A stretch of 64,000 bases of DNA from Saprospiraceae bacterium (GCA_016716185.1 JADJWV010000002.1:2084501-2148500); one strand, 5' to 3'; positions 1 to 8,683 are shown, numbered from the stretch's first letter. Notes: generated by a model from the sequence alone, not told the origin. Program-made: numbers and translations.

Positions 1-435
1 CTCAGCATCGTCCACGAGATCAACTTTATTCATGAAAACAACAATTTTAGGAACACCTACCTGTCTGGCAAGAAGAATGTGTTCTCTTGTTTGAGGCATT
101 GGACCATCTGTTGCAGCAACTACGAGGATAGCTCCGTCCATCTGAGCAGCACCTGTAACCATGTTTTTTACATAGTCAGCGTGACCCGGACAATCGACGT
201 GCGCATAATGCCGGTTGACTGTTTCGTACTCGACGTGAGCCGTATTGATGGTAATACCCCTTTCCTTTTCTTCAGGAGCATTATCAATAGAATCGTAATC
301 TTTCTTTTGAGCAAGACCCTTTTCTGCCAAAACCATAGTGATTGCAGAAGTCAGAGTTGTTTTACCATGGTCAACGTGACCGATTGTACCGATGTTGACG
401 TGCGGTTTTGACCGATTAAATGTTTCCTTTGCCAT
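1..435 (-). CDS. tuf: Elongation factor Tu, N-terminal part (runs off the window)
   Basis: EF-Tu carries aminoacyl-tRNA to the ribosomal A site as a GTP complex. The visible 145 residues start [20 protein letters not shown] and contain the P-loop GHVDHGKTT, the switch segment [14 protein letters not shown], the G3 motif DCPGH and the start of the G4 motif (NKVD), all in the usual family order. The start at 435 gives the standard N-terminus. The gene is cut by the window edge at about one third of its normal length (about 395 residues). It lies directly downstream of tRNA-Thr(GGT) on the same strand, the tRNA-tuf linkage known from many bacteria, so it is probably expressed from the promoter upstream of the tRNA cluster. 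Identity is certain; the rest of the gene is not visible. Confidence 0.98.
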   Translation of the reverse strand, partial: MAKETFNRSKPHVNIGTIGHVDHGKTTLTSAITMVLAEKGLAQKKDYDSIDNAPEEKERGITINTAHVEYETVNRHYAHVDCPGHADYVKNMVTGAAQMDGAILVVAATDGPMPQTREHILLARQVGVPKIVVFMNKVDLVDDAE

Positions 436-483
436 TGTTGACTGTTTTTACTTTTATGTTAAATAAGATAATTTTATCTTTTG

Positions 484-555
<72 letters not shown>

Positions 556-708
556 TGGAAATAGCAGGATCAGGTTCCTTCTCCTTCTGCACTTTTATTT
601 CTTTTTCCGTCGGACACTTTTGCCTGACTCCATTTAGTTGATTACAACCCGTATCCCTTGTCACATCGTTTTTCTATACTTTTAGGTATACAAAACGCAC
701 TTAAATTG

Positions 709-781
709 AGCGGGAGACGAGACTCGAACCCGCGACCCTTAGCTTGGAAGGCTAATGCTCTACCAACTGAGCTACTCCCGC
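709..781 (-). tRNA. tRNA-Gly (anticodon TCC)
   Basis: This is a 73-nt cloverleaf on the minus strand. The acceptor pairs GCGGGAG with CTCCCGC, the anticodon stem TTAGC/GCTAA encloses loop CTTCCAA (anticodon TCC), and the T loop is TTCGAGT. CCA is not encoded. Its 5' end abuts a CA-rich repeat through the junction CTCACACCGAATT, the same junction that precedes tRNA-Ala at 12225. Confidence 0.95.
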
Positions 782-1095
782 AATTCGGTGTGAGTGTGAG
801 TGTGGGTGTGGGTGTGTAATTTTGTTGGATAGATTTATCGTTATAATTCTATTTATATTTTTTGACGCAAGGGTTTGAAATTCAACTGATTAGAAATATT
901 TTTTTAACTCTTCCTCAATAAACATGATCCCATTTCCACTCTCCTCACTCATGGAACACGCTCTTGACTTACACTCCAACTCACGCACACTCCAACTCAC
1001 GCACACTCCAACTCACGCACACTCCAACTCACTCACACTCCAACTCACTCACACTCCAACACACCCACACTCACACTCACACTCACACTGAATTG
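782..1095. repeat. tRNA-Tyr/tRNA-Gly spacer with inverted CA-rich arms and a 16-bp tandem repeat
   Basis: This 314-bp spacer has no gene. At 787-817 there is a GTGTGAG/GTGTGGG array. At 971-1066 there are six copies of a 16-bp unit, three of them exactly ACACTCCAACTCACGC and the others variants. At 1067-1090 there is an ACTCAC array. The left array is close to the reverse complement of the right one, and both end in AATT next to a tRNA, so the spacer has terminal inverted repeats of roughly 30 nt that could pair in the precursor transcript. The middle (about 820-960) is AT-rich and featureless. Confidence 0.85.
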
Positions 1096-1178
1096 TGGGG
1101 GTGATTGGATTCGAACCCATTCAGTCAAAGACACCAGATTTACAGTCTGGCCCGGCTCTCCCACTCCGGCGCACCCCC
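1096..1178 (-). tRNA. tRNA-Tyr (anticodon GTA)
   Basis: This is an 83-nt class II tRNA with a long variable arm. The acceptor pairs GGGGGTG with CACCCCC, followed by discriminator A. The anticodon stem CCAGA/TCTGG encloses loop CTGTAAA (anticodon GTA), and the T loop is TTCGAAT. It lies 11 nt downstream of tRNA-Thr(TGT) in the direction of transcription. Confidence 0.96.
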
Positions 1179-1189
1179 ATCAAGAACTG

Positions 1190-1262
1190 AGCCAGTGGAC
1201 GGATTCGAACCCCCGACCAGCTGATTACAAGTCAGCTGCTCTACCAACTGAGCTACACTGGC
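1190..1262 (-). tRNA. tRNA-Thr (anticodon TGT)
   Basis: This 73-nt cloverleaf has acceptor GCCAGTG/CACTGGC, anticodon stem GCTGA/TCAGC and loop CTTGTAA (anticodon TGT), with T loop TTCGAAT. It is the first tRNA of the minus-strand cluster Thr(TGT)-Tyr(GTA)-Gly(TCC)-Thr(GGT)-tuf. Confidence 0.96.
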
Positions 1263-1310
1263 TTCTGTTTATTAAAAGGCATACGATTATACCCTCCAAA
1301 AAAGAGATTG

Positions 1311-1318
1311 CAAAGATA
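1311..1318 (-). promoter_or_regulatory. Candidate -7 box for the tRNA-tuf operon
   Basis: The minus strand reads TATCTTTG, a full match to the Bacteroidota -7 element TAnnTTTG, about 49 nt upstream of the first tRNA. No clear TTTG was found at -33, so this is a partial match. Its position fits a promoter for the tRNA cluster and tuf. Confidence 0.4.
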
Positions 1319-1436
1319 TAACTATTTGAAAAAATGGATTAAAAAAAATTACAAGTATTTGTTAATCGAAAAATAGAATCATAAATACTTGATTATCTGT
1401 ATTTTAGTTCACTTTTTTCGACACGTGGCTATTTGC

Positions 1437-1751
1437 TCAATGCTTCCTTTGGATTTTGGTTTTATACTTTGTCCATTGAGTTTTCAAAGTCCCCAGTGCG
1501 TCTCTGAGTGCTTCTTCGAATGACTTCCTTGTGGATTTGGCGATCAGTGGGTGACCCGGAATATGTATAATAAGTTCTACAACTTTATCCTGAATCTGAC
1601 CCGTTTTCTCCAGTTTCAGGATAACCTTTGCTTCAACTTGGTCTTGTCCTAATATCTTTCCAAACTTATTCATTTTCTCTTCAATGAACTGAACCAGTTT
1701 AGTGTCCGCATCAAAATGAATCGATTGAATCCTTGTCATCATGTTTCTCAT
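1437..1751 (-). CDS. hpf: Ribosome hibernation promoting factor (HPF/YfiA family)
   Basis: This is a short (104 residue) HPF/RaiA-type protein. These proteins bind the 30S subunit near the mRNA channel and silence or dimerise ribosomes when growth slows. The visible pattern is that of the family: an N-terminal beta strand (IQSIHFDADTKLVQFIEEKM), an alternating charged centre and a C-terminal helix with conserved basic residues (KSFEEALRDALGTLKTQWTKYKTK). It lacks the extra C-terminal dimerisation domain of long HPFs. Possible starts are at 1751, 1742 and 1739, and the last would give the most usual N-terminus (MTRIQS). It lies between xerC and the tRNA cluster, an arrangement I recall as common in Bacteroidota. 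It could be co-transcribed with rpsU and xerC. Confidence 0.88.
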   Translation of the reverse strand: MRNMMTRIQSIHFDADTKLVQFIEEKMNKFGKILGQDQVEAKVILKLEKTGQIQDKVVELIIHIPGHPLIAKSTRKSFEEALRDALGTLKTQWTKYKTKIQRKH

Positions 1752-1797
1752 TTTTAGTTAATAAATACAAATGCTACAATATTGAATCAGAAATTGT

Positions 1798-2685
1798 TCA
1801 CTCTGCTTTCGGGTGACTCTTGCTGTAAGCTTCTTTTAATTGGCTTATGGAGTTATGCATGTAAATTTGGGTTGCCGAAAGATTTGCATGCCCGAGTAAA
1901 CTTTTGACAGCATTGATATCTGCTCCGGCATCTGCTAAATGGGTAGCAAAAGAATGTCTCAAGACATGCGGGCTTTTTCTGGAAATACTGGTCTTATTCT
2001 GAAGCCAGTTTCGGACTATCAAATAAACCATTTTGGGGTATAACTGTTTACCGTTTTTCAACAAGAAAAAATTTTGCAAATCCAGGCAATTAACTTCCTC
2101 TCTATATTTTAAATAACGATATAATACCTCTTTAAGTTCTTCACCAAAAGGAATAATCCTTTCCTTTCCACCCTTCCCTAATACTTTGAGTTCTCTGTAG
2201 TTCAAATCGACATCCGAATTCTTTAAATGAATCAATTCAGACCGCCGAAGGCCAAGTTCGTATAAGCAACGGATCACTGCAAATTTTAAAATGAGATCAC
2301 CTTCATCCTTATCTGCAGGCAACGCCTTAAGCTCCTCCAACTCATGAGTCCTAACAACCAAGGGTAGTCTTTTTTTAACTTTAGGTAAAATCAACCTGGC
2401 AGCTGGATTTGTTTTCAGACCTTTTCTCTTTTTCAAAAACTTATAAAATGCATTCAGCGAAGAAATTTTCCGTCGAATCGTTCGGGGATCTCTGTTTTTC
2501 TTGTGCAGATCAACGACCCATGCCCGCAATTGGACAAATCCGGCATCTTCGGGAAGTACCGCATTGAAATGAATTTCTAAAAACTGGATAAACTGTTGAA
2601 TGTCAGCTATATATGCTTGCAGGGTGTGCGTCGAATATCGCTTTTCCGACTTGAGGTAAGTCTCGTAAATTAAAACAGTATCCAT
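1798..2685 (-). CDS. xerC: Tyrosine recombinase XerC/XerD
   Basis: The 295-residue length is typical of Xer recombinases, which resolve chromosome dimers at dif during division. An N-terminal SAM-like core-binding domain (about 1-90) precedes the catalytic domain. All catalytic residues are visible: R147 (GLRRSEL), K171 (GKGGKER), H240 and R243 (HVLRH), H266 (LLGHA) and the nucleophile Y275 (QIYMH). The gene sits between rpsU and hpf, an ordinary housekeeping position, so despite the nearby tRNAs it is better read as the chromosomal Xer protein than as the integrase of a mobile element. Sequence alone does not separate XerC from XerD. The Bacteroidota copy in this context is usually called XerC. 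Confidence 0.92.
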   Translation of the reverse strand: MDTVLIYETYLKSEKRYSTHTLQAYIADIQQFIQFLEIHFNAVLPEDAGFVQLRAWVVDLHKKNRDPRTIRRKISSLNAFYKFLKKRKGLKTNPAARLILPKVKKRLPLVVRTHELEELKALPADKDEGDLILKFAVIRCLYELGLRRSELIHLKNSDVDLNYRELKVLGKGGKERIIPFGEELKEVLYRYLKYREEVNCLDLQNFFLLKNGKQLYPKMVYLIVRNWLQNKTSISRKSPHVLRHSFATHLADAGADINAVKSLLGHANLSATQIYMHNSISQLKEAYSKSHPKAE

Positions 2686-2740
2686 CGATCAGCAAAGCTA
2701 ATCAATGAATAATGAATAATTTAAATATAACAAAAATAAT

Positions 2741-2932
2741 TTATATGTATTTGGCAATATATTCCTGGCGGTATACCGCTTTAAGAATTTCAGACCTGCG
2801 CTCTACGGATGGTTTTGTAAAGTGTTTGCGTTTGCGCAACTGGCGTAAGGTTTGGGACTGCTCAAATTTCTTTTTATACTTTTTGAGAGCCCTATCGATT
2901 GATTCCATTTCTTTTACGTCGATAATGAGCAT
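2741..2932 (-). CDS. rpsU: 30S ribosomal protein S21
   Basis: This is a 63-residue basic protein starting MLIIDVKEMESIDRALKKYK, followed by the S21 core with QLRKRKHFTKPSVERR. S21 is a small-subunit protein that helps base-pairing with the mRNA leader. The start at 2932 is preferred over a longer TTG-initiated frame at 2953, because that codon falls inside a strong promoter -7 box (2951-2958) and the shorter form has the normal family N-terminus. It is the first gene of a probable rpsU-xerC-hpf unit, with a 55-nt gap to xerC. Confidence 0.95.
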   Translation of the reverse strand: MLIIDVKEMESIDRALKKYKKKFEQSQTLRQLRKRKHFTKPSVERRSEILKAVYRQEYIAKYI

Positions 2933-2950
2933 ATTTTCTTGTTTGGACCG

Positions 2951-2980
2951 CAAATTTACGATTAATTTTATAAAAGCAAA
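2951..2980 (-). promoter_or_regulatory. Bacteroidota-type promoter of rpsU
   Basis: On the minus strand TTTG (2980-2977) is followed after 18 nt by TAAATTTG (2958-2951). This is close to the known Bacteroidota sigma-A consensus TTTG-N19-TAnnTTTG. The predicted leader before the rpsU ATG is only about 10-15 nt. Confidence 0.6.
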
Positions 2981-2982
2981 AA

Positions 2983-3014
2983 AAAATAGCGAACCCGTTA
3001 GAGTTCGCTATTTT
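2983..3014 (-). terminator. Intrinsic terminator downstream of the Sus-type operon
   Basis: A 12-bp perfect stem (AAAATAGCGAAC with GTTCGCTATTTT) encloses an 8-nt loop. On the minus strand it is followed by a run of T. It lies 18 nt after the stop codon of the lipoprotein gene at 3032 and just upstream of the rpsU promoter, insulating the two units. Confidence 0.85.
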
Positions 3015-3031
3015 CTATTTAAAATTTGATC

Positions 3032-3850
3032 TTATTGTTTTTCGAAAACCCGGATAGCTGTATGCCCCCATGCACATAATGCTCCATCAGGATGCAGCGC
3101 AGAATTATTCGCTGATGGGAATTCAAAGACTTTCCATCTAAAGGTAATTGGACTTAAAGAAGCAATTTCTGGTGGAAATGCATCGTATTCTCCAGCTGTT
3201 TTACTTACTGGTGCCGCGGGAGCCACTAAGCGTAATCCACCTCCACAGCCATCCGTTTGCACCGGAAAAGCCAATGAATCGCCCCCTGACTGATTTTTGT
3301 AATTATAAAGCAGGTAAGGAACAAAAGTTACAGCCGCACCACCTGGTTGACCAATGATATACACGCCATCAAAAACTTTTATTATATCTTGTAAATGGCC
3401 ATTAGCTGTTCGTCTGTAAGTTCCTTCCATAGCAGTGGGCCCTGGATTTGCAATAGGGCCAGCAATTACGATATTGGCACTTGTACTTACTTTATAACCA
3501 CCCTTATTAAATTTCTCAAAAGCAATACTATAACCGCCGATTTCTGATAAATCAGGAATTCCCAAATTTTCCGATTTAAGAATATTTACAGAATCGCTTC
3601 CCGTCTTACCGCCGTATCCGCCGACCATACCGTAAACAGTATCCACGGCAACAGCTACGACTTCTGGTAAATCTTTTTCCAATGTTGCTTGTCCAACACC
3701 ATATACATAGGAATCAGACATAAGTTTCTCTGCAATAAATGGCAGACTGATTTCCTGTGATGTTGATGGTACTAGATCATCGTCCTTGCATGCATTGAAT
3801 GCAAATGAAACGAGTAAAAGTGATGCGAAAAAATAAAATTTATGTTTCAT
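3032..3850 (-). CDS. SusCD-associated lipoprotein of unknown function
   Basis: This 272-residue protein has a lipoprotein signal peptide (hydrophobic stretch ending FAFNAC, lipid-attachment Cys21) followed by acidic DDD, a common surface-export signature after the Cys in Bacteroidota lipoproteins. The remainder is rich in Gly and beta-forming segments, with an internal CGGG motif and a C-terminal CAWGHTAIRVFEK. I do not recognise a named domain. It is the third gene after SusC and SusD, 19 nt downstream of SusD and followed by a terminator, so it is most likely an accessory surface protein of that transport complex, in the position where SusE/F-like binding proteins are found. No enzyme motif is visible, and the substrate cannot be inferred. 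Confidence 0.75.
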   Translation of the reverse strand: MKHKFYFFASLLLVSFAFNACKDDDLVPSTSQEISLPFIAEKLMSDSYVYGVGQATLEKDLPEVVAVAVDTVYGMVGGYGGKTGSDSVNILKSENLGIPDLSEIGGYSIAFEKFNKGGYKVSTSANIVIAGPIANPGPTAMEGTYRRTANGHLQDIIKVFDGVYIIGQPGGAAVTFVPYLLYNYKNQSGGDSLAFPVQTDGCGGGLRLVAPAAPVSKTAGEYDAFPPEIASLSPITFRWKVFEFPSANNSALHPDGALCAWGHTAIRVFEKQ

Positions 3851-3869
3851 AATTAGATGTAAGTTTAAA

Positions 3870-5342
3870 TTATTTATCCCAAAATACTTTGGCTGTCAAC
3901 AAATGTTGACCAACAAAATTCTGATTCAGACTCTCTTCAATTTCCGGATACGGAAGTATGCTTGGAAATATACCCAATCCTAAAGCGTTTTTAGTCGGAT
4001 TTTTGAAGATCCCTCCATTAGATGCAAAAAGCGGAGTCCCGTTGCTGTCCATCCTTCTTGTTTCAATCCAGGATTCTATTGGCTGTAAACCATTCATACA
4101 AACCCACTTTTGGTAGGCAATAGATTTCAATGGATTTGCTGCATCAAAAGCACCTTTACCAGCCAAGTAGGTATCATCAGCTCCGGCTGTTACGCCCAGG
4201 TAAGCAAAACTTTGCTTAACGGCTTCATCGTAGAGAGCCTTCGCATCTCCTCCCGCACCCAATGCGGCTGCTTCAGCAAGAAGAAGATTACCTTCCCAGG
4301 CAGACATGAAGATTACTGGAGCGGTTGCACTAAAAATCAAACCTCCATCTTTTTTTAAGGCGCCAGCTGGTTTAGAAAATGGAGCTGAACTCGAAGGTGC
4401 ATTTTCTACATCCCCGGGGCCAAGTCCTTTATGATCGCCGTTATCGTTGCGGTCGTAGAAATAATCAATTCGAGGATCGTTCGTACTTTCAAGATACTCC
4501 ATTGCAGTTGTGGTAGCTACGTAAAAATTACCCAAAGCCGTACTTTTTGCTGAAGTCCAAAATGGATTACTTCCGGTGGATCCACCCGGGAACCTTACCA
4601 TTGCAGCATCCGCATTTTCTGTGATAAAATTACTTGTGCTTGCGATTAATTCCTTTGCTTTATCTGTATTACCAGATCTCAGATAAATCTTTAGCAACAA
4701 GGTATTTGCAAATTTTTCCCATTTGGCCAAATCTCCGCCATACACCAAATCATCGCCGGCTGGATGCCGGAAGGAGCCACCATCCTGAAGGATTTGAGCT
4801 GCCTCAATCAATTCTGCTGCCAATCCTGGATAAACCACATCTTTGGCATTATCGTATTTCGGATGCAAGATGGATCCGTCCTCGATATCTCCTTTAAAAG
4901 CTTCCAGATAAGGTATATCGCCAAACAAATCGGCACAGGTTTGTAAGCCATACGCTTTCATCACCTTAGCCAGAGCCACATAGAATTTCTCCTGCGGAGC
5001 ATTCTTGATGATAAAGTTCATGTTGTTACCAGCCCGATATACGGATCTGAAAATCTCATTTCCCTCTGAAGAAGAAAGGATATGTTGATCAGGATCTCCC
5101 AAAGATACACCTGGTCCTCCCGTATGGTATTGACACCAAATTCCAATAATCGGATAAAGTCTTTGTCCAAAACCAATAGCTGTGTAAAGTTGTCCGGAAC
5201 TCAACTGCAAATTAATATCTGAAGTATTTGACTGATTCGGATCAACATTCACATCGAGGTAATTATCACAGGATGTGATAAACAAACTCAGGAAAAATAT
5301 TCCTGACAACACCAATTTATTTTTAATAAAGTTCATAATCAT
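3870..5342 (-). CDS. SusD/RagB-type nutrient-binding outer membrane lipoprotein
   Basis: This 490-residue protein has a lipoprotein signal (LFITSC, Cys25) followed by DNYLDVNVDPNQSN, the usual SusD opening. The middle is helical and TPR-like (ALAKVMKAYGLQTCADLFGDIPYLEAF, KWEKFANTLLLKIYLRSG), and the C-terminal part carries the typical W/E motif with FMSAWEGNLLLAEAAALG and YQKWVCMNGLQPIESWIETRR. This pattern resembles the SusD-like_2 branch often found beside peptide- or polymer-binding SusC proteins. It caps the SusC barrel on the cell surface and captures the ligand. It is 17 nt downstream of the SusC gene. A second ATG lies two codons inside (5336). Confidence 0.93.
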   Translation of the reverse strand: MIMNFIKNKLVLSGIFFLSLFITSCDNYLDVNVDPNQSNTSDINLQLSSGQLYTAIGFGQRLYPIIGIWCQYHTGGPGVSLGDPDQHILSSSEGNEIFRSVYRAGNNMNFIIKNAPQEKFYVALAKVMKAYGLQTCADLFGDIPYLEAFKGDIEDGSILHPKYDNAKDVVYPGLAAELIEAAQILQDGGSFRHPAGDDLVYGGDLAKWEKFANTLLLKIYLRSGNTDKAKELIASTSNFITENADAAMVRFPGGSTGSNPFWTSAKSTALGNFYVATTTAMEYLESTNDPRIDYFYDRNDNGDHKGLGPGDVENAPSSSAPFSKPAGALKKDGGLIFSATAPVIFMSAWEGNLLLAEAAALGAGGDAKALYDEAVKQSFAYLGVTAGADDTYLAGKGAFDAANPLKSIAYQKWVCMNGLQPIESWIETRRMDSNGTPLFASNGGIFKNPTKNALGLGIFPSILPYPEIEESLNQNFVGQHLLTAKVFWDK

Positions 5343-5359
5343 TTATTTTTCCTTGTTAA

Positions 5360-8300
5360 TTAGAATTTTACTCTCAATTCCACACCAAAACTTCTGGAAG
5401 GAGGAGTTGTAGTCGTTTCGATACCTATCGCATCACTGGCACCACCAACACCACCAACTTCCGGATCAGCGAATGTATTCTCTTCAGCAAGCCAGAATTT
5501 AATATTCTTGGCAAAAACGCCCAACGAAATTGAACTGAATCCATTTTTTCCTTTGAATGAAGGAAAATCATAGAACAAACTCAACTCTCTGAATTTCAAA
5601 TAAGATGCATCCAACAAGTATGCGCTTGCGGGCAACCCTCTGAAATAAGAGTAGGCAGTTGTCTGTTTAGTATTTGCATCTCCATTGGCGTTCACACTGT
5701 TTTCAACTACAAAAGGCTGACGGTCATTCAATAAAGTAGTTAATGCAGTTCCATTAAACTCAGTACTCAATTTTGTACCGGAGTAAAATAAACCACCCTC
5801 TTTACCATCCAATAAAGCATTTAATGTGAAATTACCAACTTTTAATTCTGTTCCCATGGTATACAGGAAATCAGGCTGATAACTGCCGAGATAACTCAGC
5901 TCTGCACTCTTTTCCGGATTACCACTCGCATTTACAACCAAACGACCCTGGTTGTCGTAAACAAAATCTGTTCCTTTGAATGTACCGAAAGGTTGTCCTT
6001 CTACAGCAACAAGGTTTAGACTTCCATGTCCGGTGAAGTGAACAATACTGGTAAAGATATTGAGTTCATCTCCTTCAATGCCGTTATCGATAATCTCCAC
6101 GACTTCATTTGTATTCTTAGAATATGATCCATAAAGTCTCCAAGTAATGTTCTGAGTGTGCACAGGAGTAACGGATAAACCGATTTCCACTCCTTTGTTT
6201 GTCATTCGGCCTATGTTGACCGGAACAAATGCAAAACCTGATGACCATGGAATGTTTACATCCACAATCTGGTTTTTTGAGTTGATGTTGTAATAGGTAA
6301 AGTTCACCTCAATACGGTCTTTCAATAAGCCCATATCAAATCCGACTTCAGTTGTAACAGATAATTCTGGTTTCAAATCCGGATTTCCTATACTGTTACC
6401 TTTTTGTGCCCCTGTTTGGCCATCAAATGGAAAACGAACCTGAAAATCATCTCCCAGATCCAAAAGCAAAGGATTTAGATTGTAATAAGTATTTAATCTA
6501 TATAACGGAGCATCTTTTCCAGCACTTCCTATTCCCCCTCTTAATTTGAAATAATTAATGGGTCCTAAATCAACATTGGCCATGGAAGTTGGAACAAATG
6601 AAAGACCAACAGCCTGATAGAAGAAACCTCTGTTTCCATCGGGTAATGTTGAAGAATAATCCTGTCTTGCAGAATATTCGAAGGTGGCAAAATTCTTATA
6701 ACTCAAAGAATTGTTGGAATAAATTCCATAAAGCCTGTACTGAGTTGATCTTCTGGTAGCTCGTGGCTGCTCAACTGAGTTTGTCAGGTCATAAAATCCC
6801 GGTATAACTAAACCACCCACAGTAGTGCCATTTACAGTTCTGCTTGCCTGGTCAATTGAATTAAATCCTAATGTGCTGTTCAATTTGAAATCAGATCCTA
6901 TAGGTGTGGAATAGGTACCGAATAAGTCGTAAATCAAATCTGTTATGCGCACAGAAGATTCTTTGTAAGAACCCAGACTGAAAACAGATTCCGGAGATCT
7001 ACCTCCATCAACCAATTCTCCATCTGCCCAGGTATAGGCATGTTCATAGGCAAATTTTGGACCTTTCTCAGTCACTGAACTAGAAATGAAATTTGTACTA
7101 ATTCGTCCGGTAAAACTTAATTTCTCAGTTGGGCTAAAAGATAAAGATGCACTGGACAAAACATTATCAACCGAATTTCTAAGATCCTGGTTGTCCAGAA
7201 TAAAATAAGGATTGATGGAATATTGTCCATAAAATCCTTTAAAATCATGATATGGACTGTTGTAATCTCTTAATTCTTCAAAAGGTATATTTGAAGGCGT
7301 CTGAGTAGCGAAAGACATTGCTGGAGTACCAGAAGAGTAACCGAATGGATATCCTCCTTCCGTTGCGCCTCTTTGATTCAGTTTGGAGTAGTTTATTCTA
7401 AAATCTGACCTCCATTTGTCTGAGAATTGTGCACCTGCATTTAATTGCAGGTTGTGTTTTTTCAATTCAGTATTCAAAACAATACCTTCATTATTAAAAT
7501 TGGTATAAGACAACAGGTAGGTAAATTTATCACTACCTCCACTGATTGAAAAATTGTTTCTAACGGTTTGTCCGATTTCAAAGAAATTCTTCACATTGTT
7601 TTTAACCGCACTATAGGGTCTTATCAATTGCTCAATCTTACCGTTCGAAAGAGGAATGAGATCGCCATGATCGTCAAATGGAGCTGCTGTCCAGGGTAAT
7701 AATCTTCCATCAAATTTGGAACCCCAGGCAAAGTTTTCGCCCATAAAAATGTTGATTCCACCACCGCATCCGTTACAAGATTCATATCCTGAACCGTATT
7801 GCTCCTGGTACTTGTACAATAAAAGTACCTCTTCCACACTAAATGATGAGTTCACCGAAATGGTAGGTTTAGTTGATTTTTTACCTGACTTAGTAGTTAC
7901 CAAAATAACGCCGGAACCTCCTCTGGAACCATACAATGTGGTTGCTGCAGGTCCTTTTAATACAGTCACTGACTCAATATCATCAGGATTGATGTCGTTA
8001 CCTCTGTTTCCAAAGTCAACATAATTGTCGCGATCGCCATCTTTTCCAGTTCCTCCTCCACCCGAAGCACTACTGTTATTTACAGGTACTCCATCAACGA
8101 CGATCAAGGCATTATTTCCCTGGGTTAGAGAAGTTTCTCCTCTGAGAACTACCCTGGTAGAGGCTCCAACTGCTCCAGAAGCCTGACCAATTTTTACGCC
8201 GGCAACTTTTCCCTGAAGGGCATTGAGTACGCTCTTACTTGCAGTTGAATTTAATTCATCGGAATTAATCGTTTGATTCGCATAAACGACGTCACTTTTA

Positions 8301-8635
8301 TTCCGCTTTACCCCCAAAGCAGTAATTACCGTTTCCCCCAGCAAAACCCCTTCTTCCAATGTCACATCCATGGTGTTGCTTACGCCTAAACTCAATTCCT
8401 GGGAATTGTACCCCGTATAGCTCACCACAATTACTGATGAATTTGCAGGAACTTCCAGGGAATAATTGCCGTTAATGTCCGTTATGGTACCAACGGTTGT
8501 TCCTTTGGCAACGACATTCGCTCCGATAATGGGATTACCGTCTTTGTCGGTAATCGTGCCTTTCAAAACCCTCTGAGCCTCAGCAAACTGTACTACAGCA
8601 AACAAGGCCAGAAAAATGAATAAAAGTTTCTTCAT
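5360..8635 (-). CDS. SusC/RagA family TonB-linked outer membrane protein
   Basis: The 1091-residue length is typical of SusC transporters. Order of parts: signal peptide (1-21, ending AEAQ); a carboxypeptidase-regulatory-like beta-sandwich (about 22-100, VLKGTITDKDGNPIIGANV); a TonB plug with the SusC signature DDIESVTVLKGPAATTLYGS; and a large beta-barrel ending in aromatic VELRVKF. It imports a large substrate through the outer membrane using energy from TonB/ExbBD, with SusD as lid. The three-gene unit SusC-SusD-lipoprotein has no adjacent glycosidase, sulfatase or regulator, so the substrate is open; peptides or an oligosaccharide are both possible. A candidate -7 box (TATCTTTG) lies about 40 nt upstream. 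Confidence 0.96.
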   Translation of the reverse strand: MKKLLFIFLALFAVVQFAEAQRVLKGTITDKDGNPIIGANVVAKGTTVGTITDINGNYSLEVPANSSVIVVSYTGYNSQELSLGVSNTMDVTLEEGVLLGETVITALGVKRNKSDVVYANQTINSDELNSTASKSVLNALQGKVAGVKIGQASGAVGASTRVVLRGETSLTQGNNALIVVDGVPVNNSSASGGGGTGKDGDRDNYVDFGNRGNDINPDDIESVTVLKGPAATTLYGSRGGSGVILVTTKSGKKSTKPTISVNSSFSVEEVLLLYKYQEQYGSGYESCNGCGGGINIFMGENFAWGSKFDGRLLPWTAAPFDDHGDLIPLSNGKIEQLIRPYSAVKNNVKNFFEIGQTVRNNFSISGGSDKFTYLLSYTNFNNEGIVLNTELKKHNLQLNAGAQFSDKWRSDFRINYSKLNQRGATEGGYPFGYSSGTPAMSFATQTPSNIPFEELRDYNSPYHDFKGFYGQYSINPYFILDNQDLRNSVDNVLSSASLSFSPTEKLSFTGRISTNFISSSVTEKGPKFAYEHAYTWADGELVDGGRSPESVFSLGSYKESSVRITDLIYDLFGTYSTPIGSDFKLNSTLGFNSIDQASRTVNGTTVGGLVIPGFYDLTNSVEQPRATRRSTQYRLYGIYSNNSLSYKNFATFEYSARQDYSSTLPDGNRGFFYQAVGLSFVPTSMANVDLGPINYFKLRGGIGSAGKDAPLYRLNTYYNLNPLLLDLGDDFQVRFPFDGQTGAQKGNSIGNPDLKPELSVTTEVGFDMGLLKDRIEVNFTYYNINSKNQIVDVNIPWSSGFAFVPVNIGRMTNKGVEIGLSVTPVHTQNITWRLYGSYSKNTNEVVEIIDNGIEGDELNIFTSIVHFTGHGSLNLVAVEGQPFGTFKGTDFVYDNQGRLVVNASGNPEKSAELSYLGSYQPDFLYTMGTELKVGNFTLNALLDGKEGGLFYSGTKLSTEFNGTALTTLLNDRQPFVVENSVNANGDANTKQTTAYSYFRGLPASAYLLDASYLKFRELSLFYDFPSFKGKNGFSSISLGVFAKNIKFWLAEENTFADPEVGGVGGASDAIGIETTTTPPSRSFGVELRVKF

Positions 8636-8675
8636 AATCTAGTAAGTTTTTATTTCTAAATGTTTTGTTAACCCC

Positions 8676-8683
8676 CAAAGATA
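8676..8683 (-). promoter_or_regulatory. Candidate -7 box of the SusC operon
   Basis: The minus strand reads TATCTTTG, matching TAnnTTTG, about 41 nt upstream of the SusC start. A TTG lies about 17 nt further upstream, slightly closer than the usual spacing. No regulator gene is adjacent. Confidence 0.4.

Noticed and set aside
79..411. 110-residue plus-strand frame at the left edge
   Set aside because: It lies entirely antisense to tuf, whose reading frame is unambiguous.
1798..2685. Possible integrase of an element integrated at the adjacent tRNAs
   Set aside because: The gene sits in a conserved housekeeping order (rpsU, xerC, hpf, tRNAs, tuf), has normal Xer length and all catalytic residues, and there is no cargo or tRNA-end duplication nearby.
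2712..3029. 105-residue plus-strand frame over rpsU
   Set aside because: Antisense to rpsU, its promoter and the adjacent terminator; no independent support.
3032..8635. Full polysaccharide utilisation locus
   Set aside because: Only SusC, SusD and one lipoprotein are present. No glycoside hydrolase, sulfatase, lyase or hybrid two-component regulator is in the flanks.
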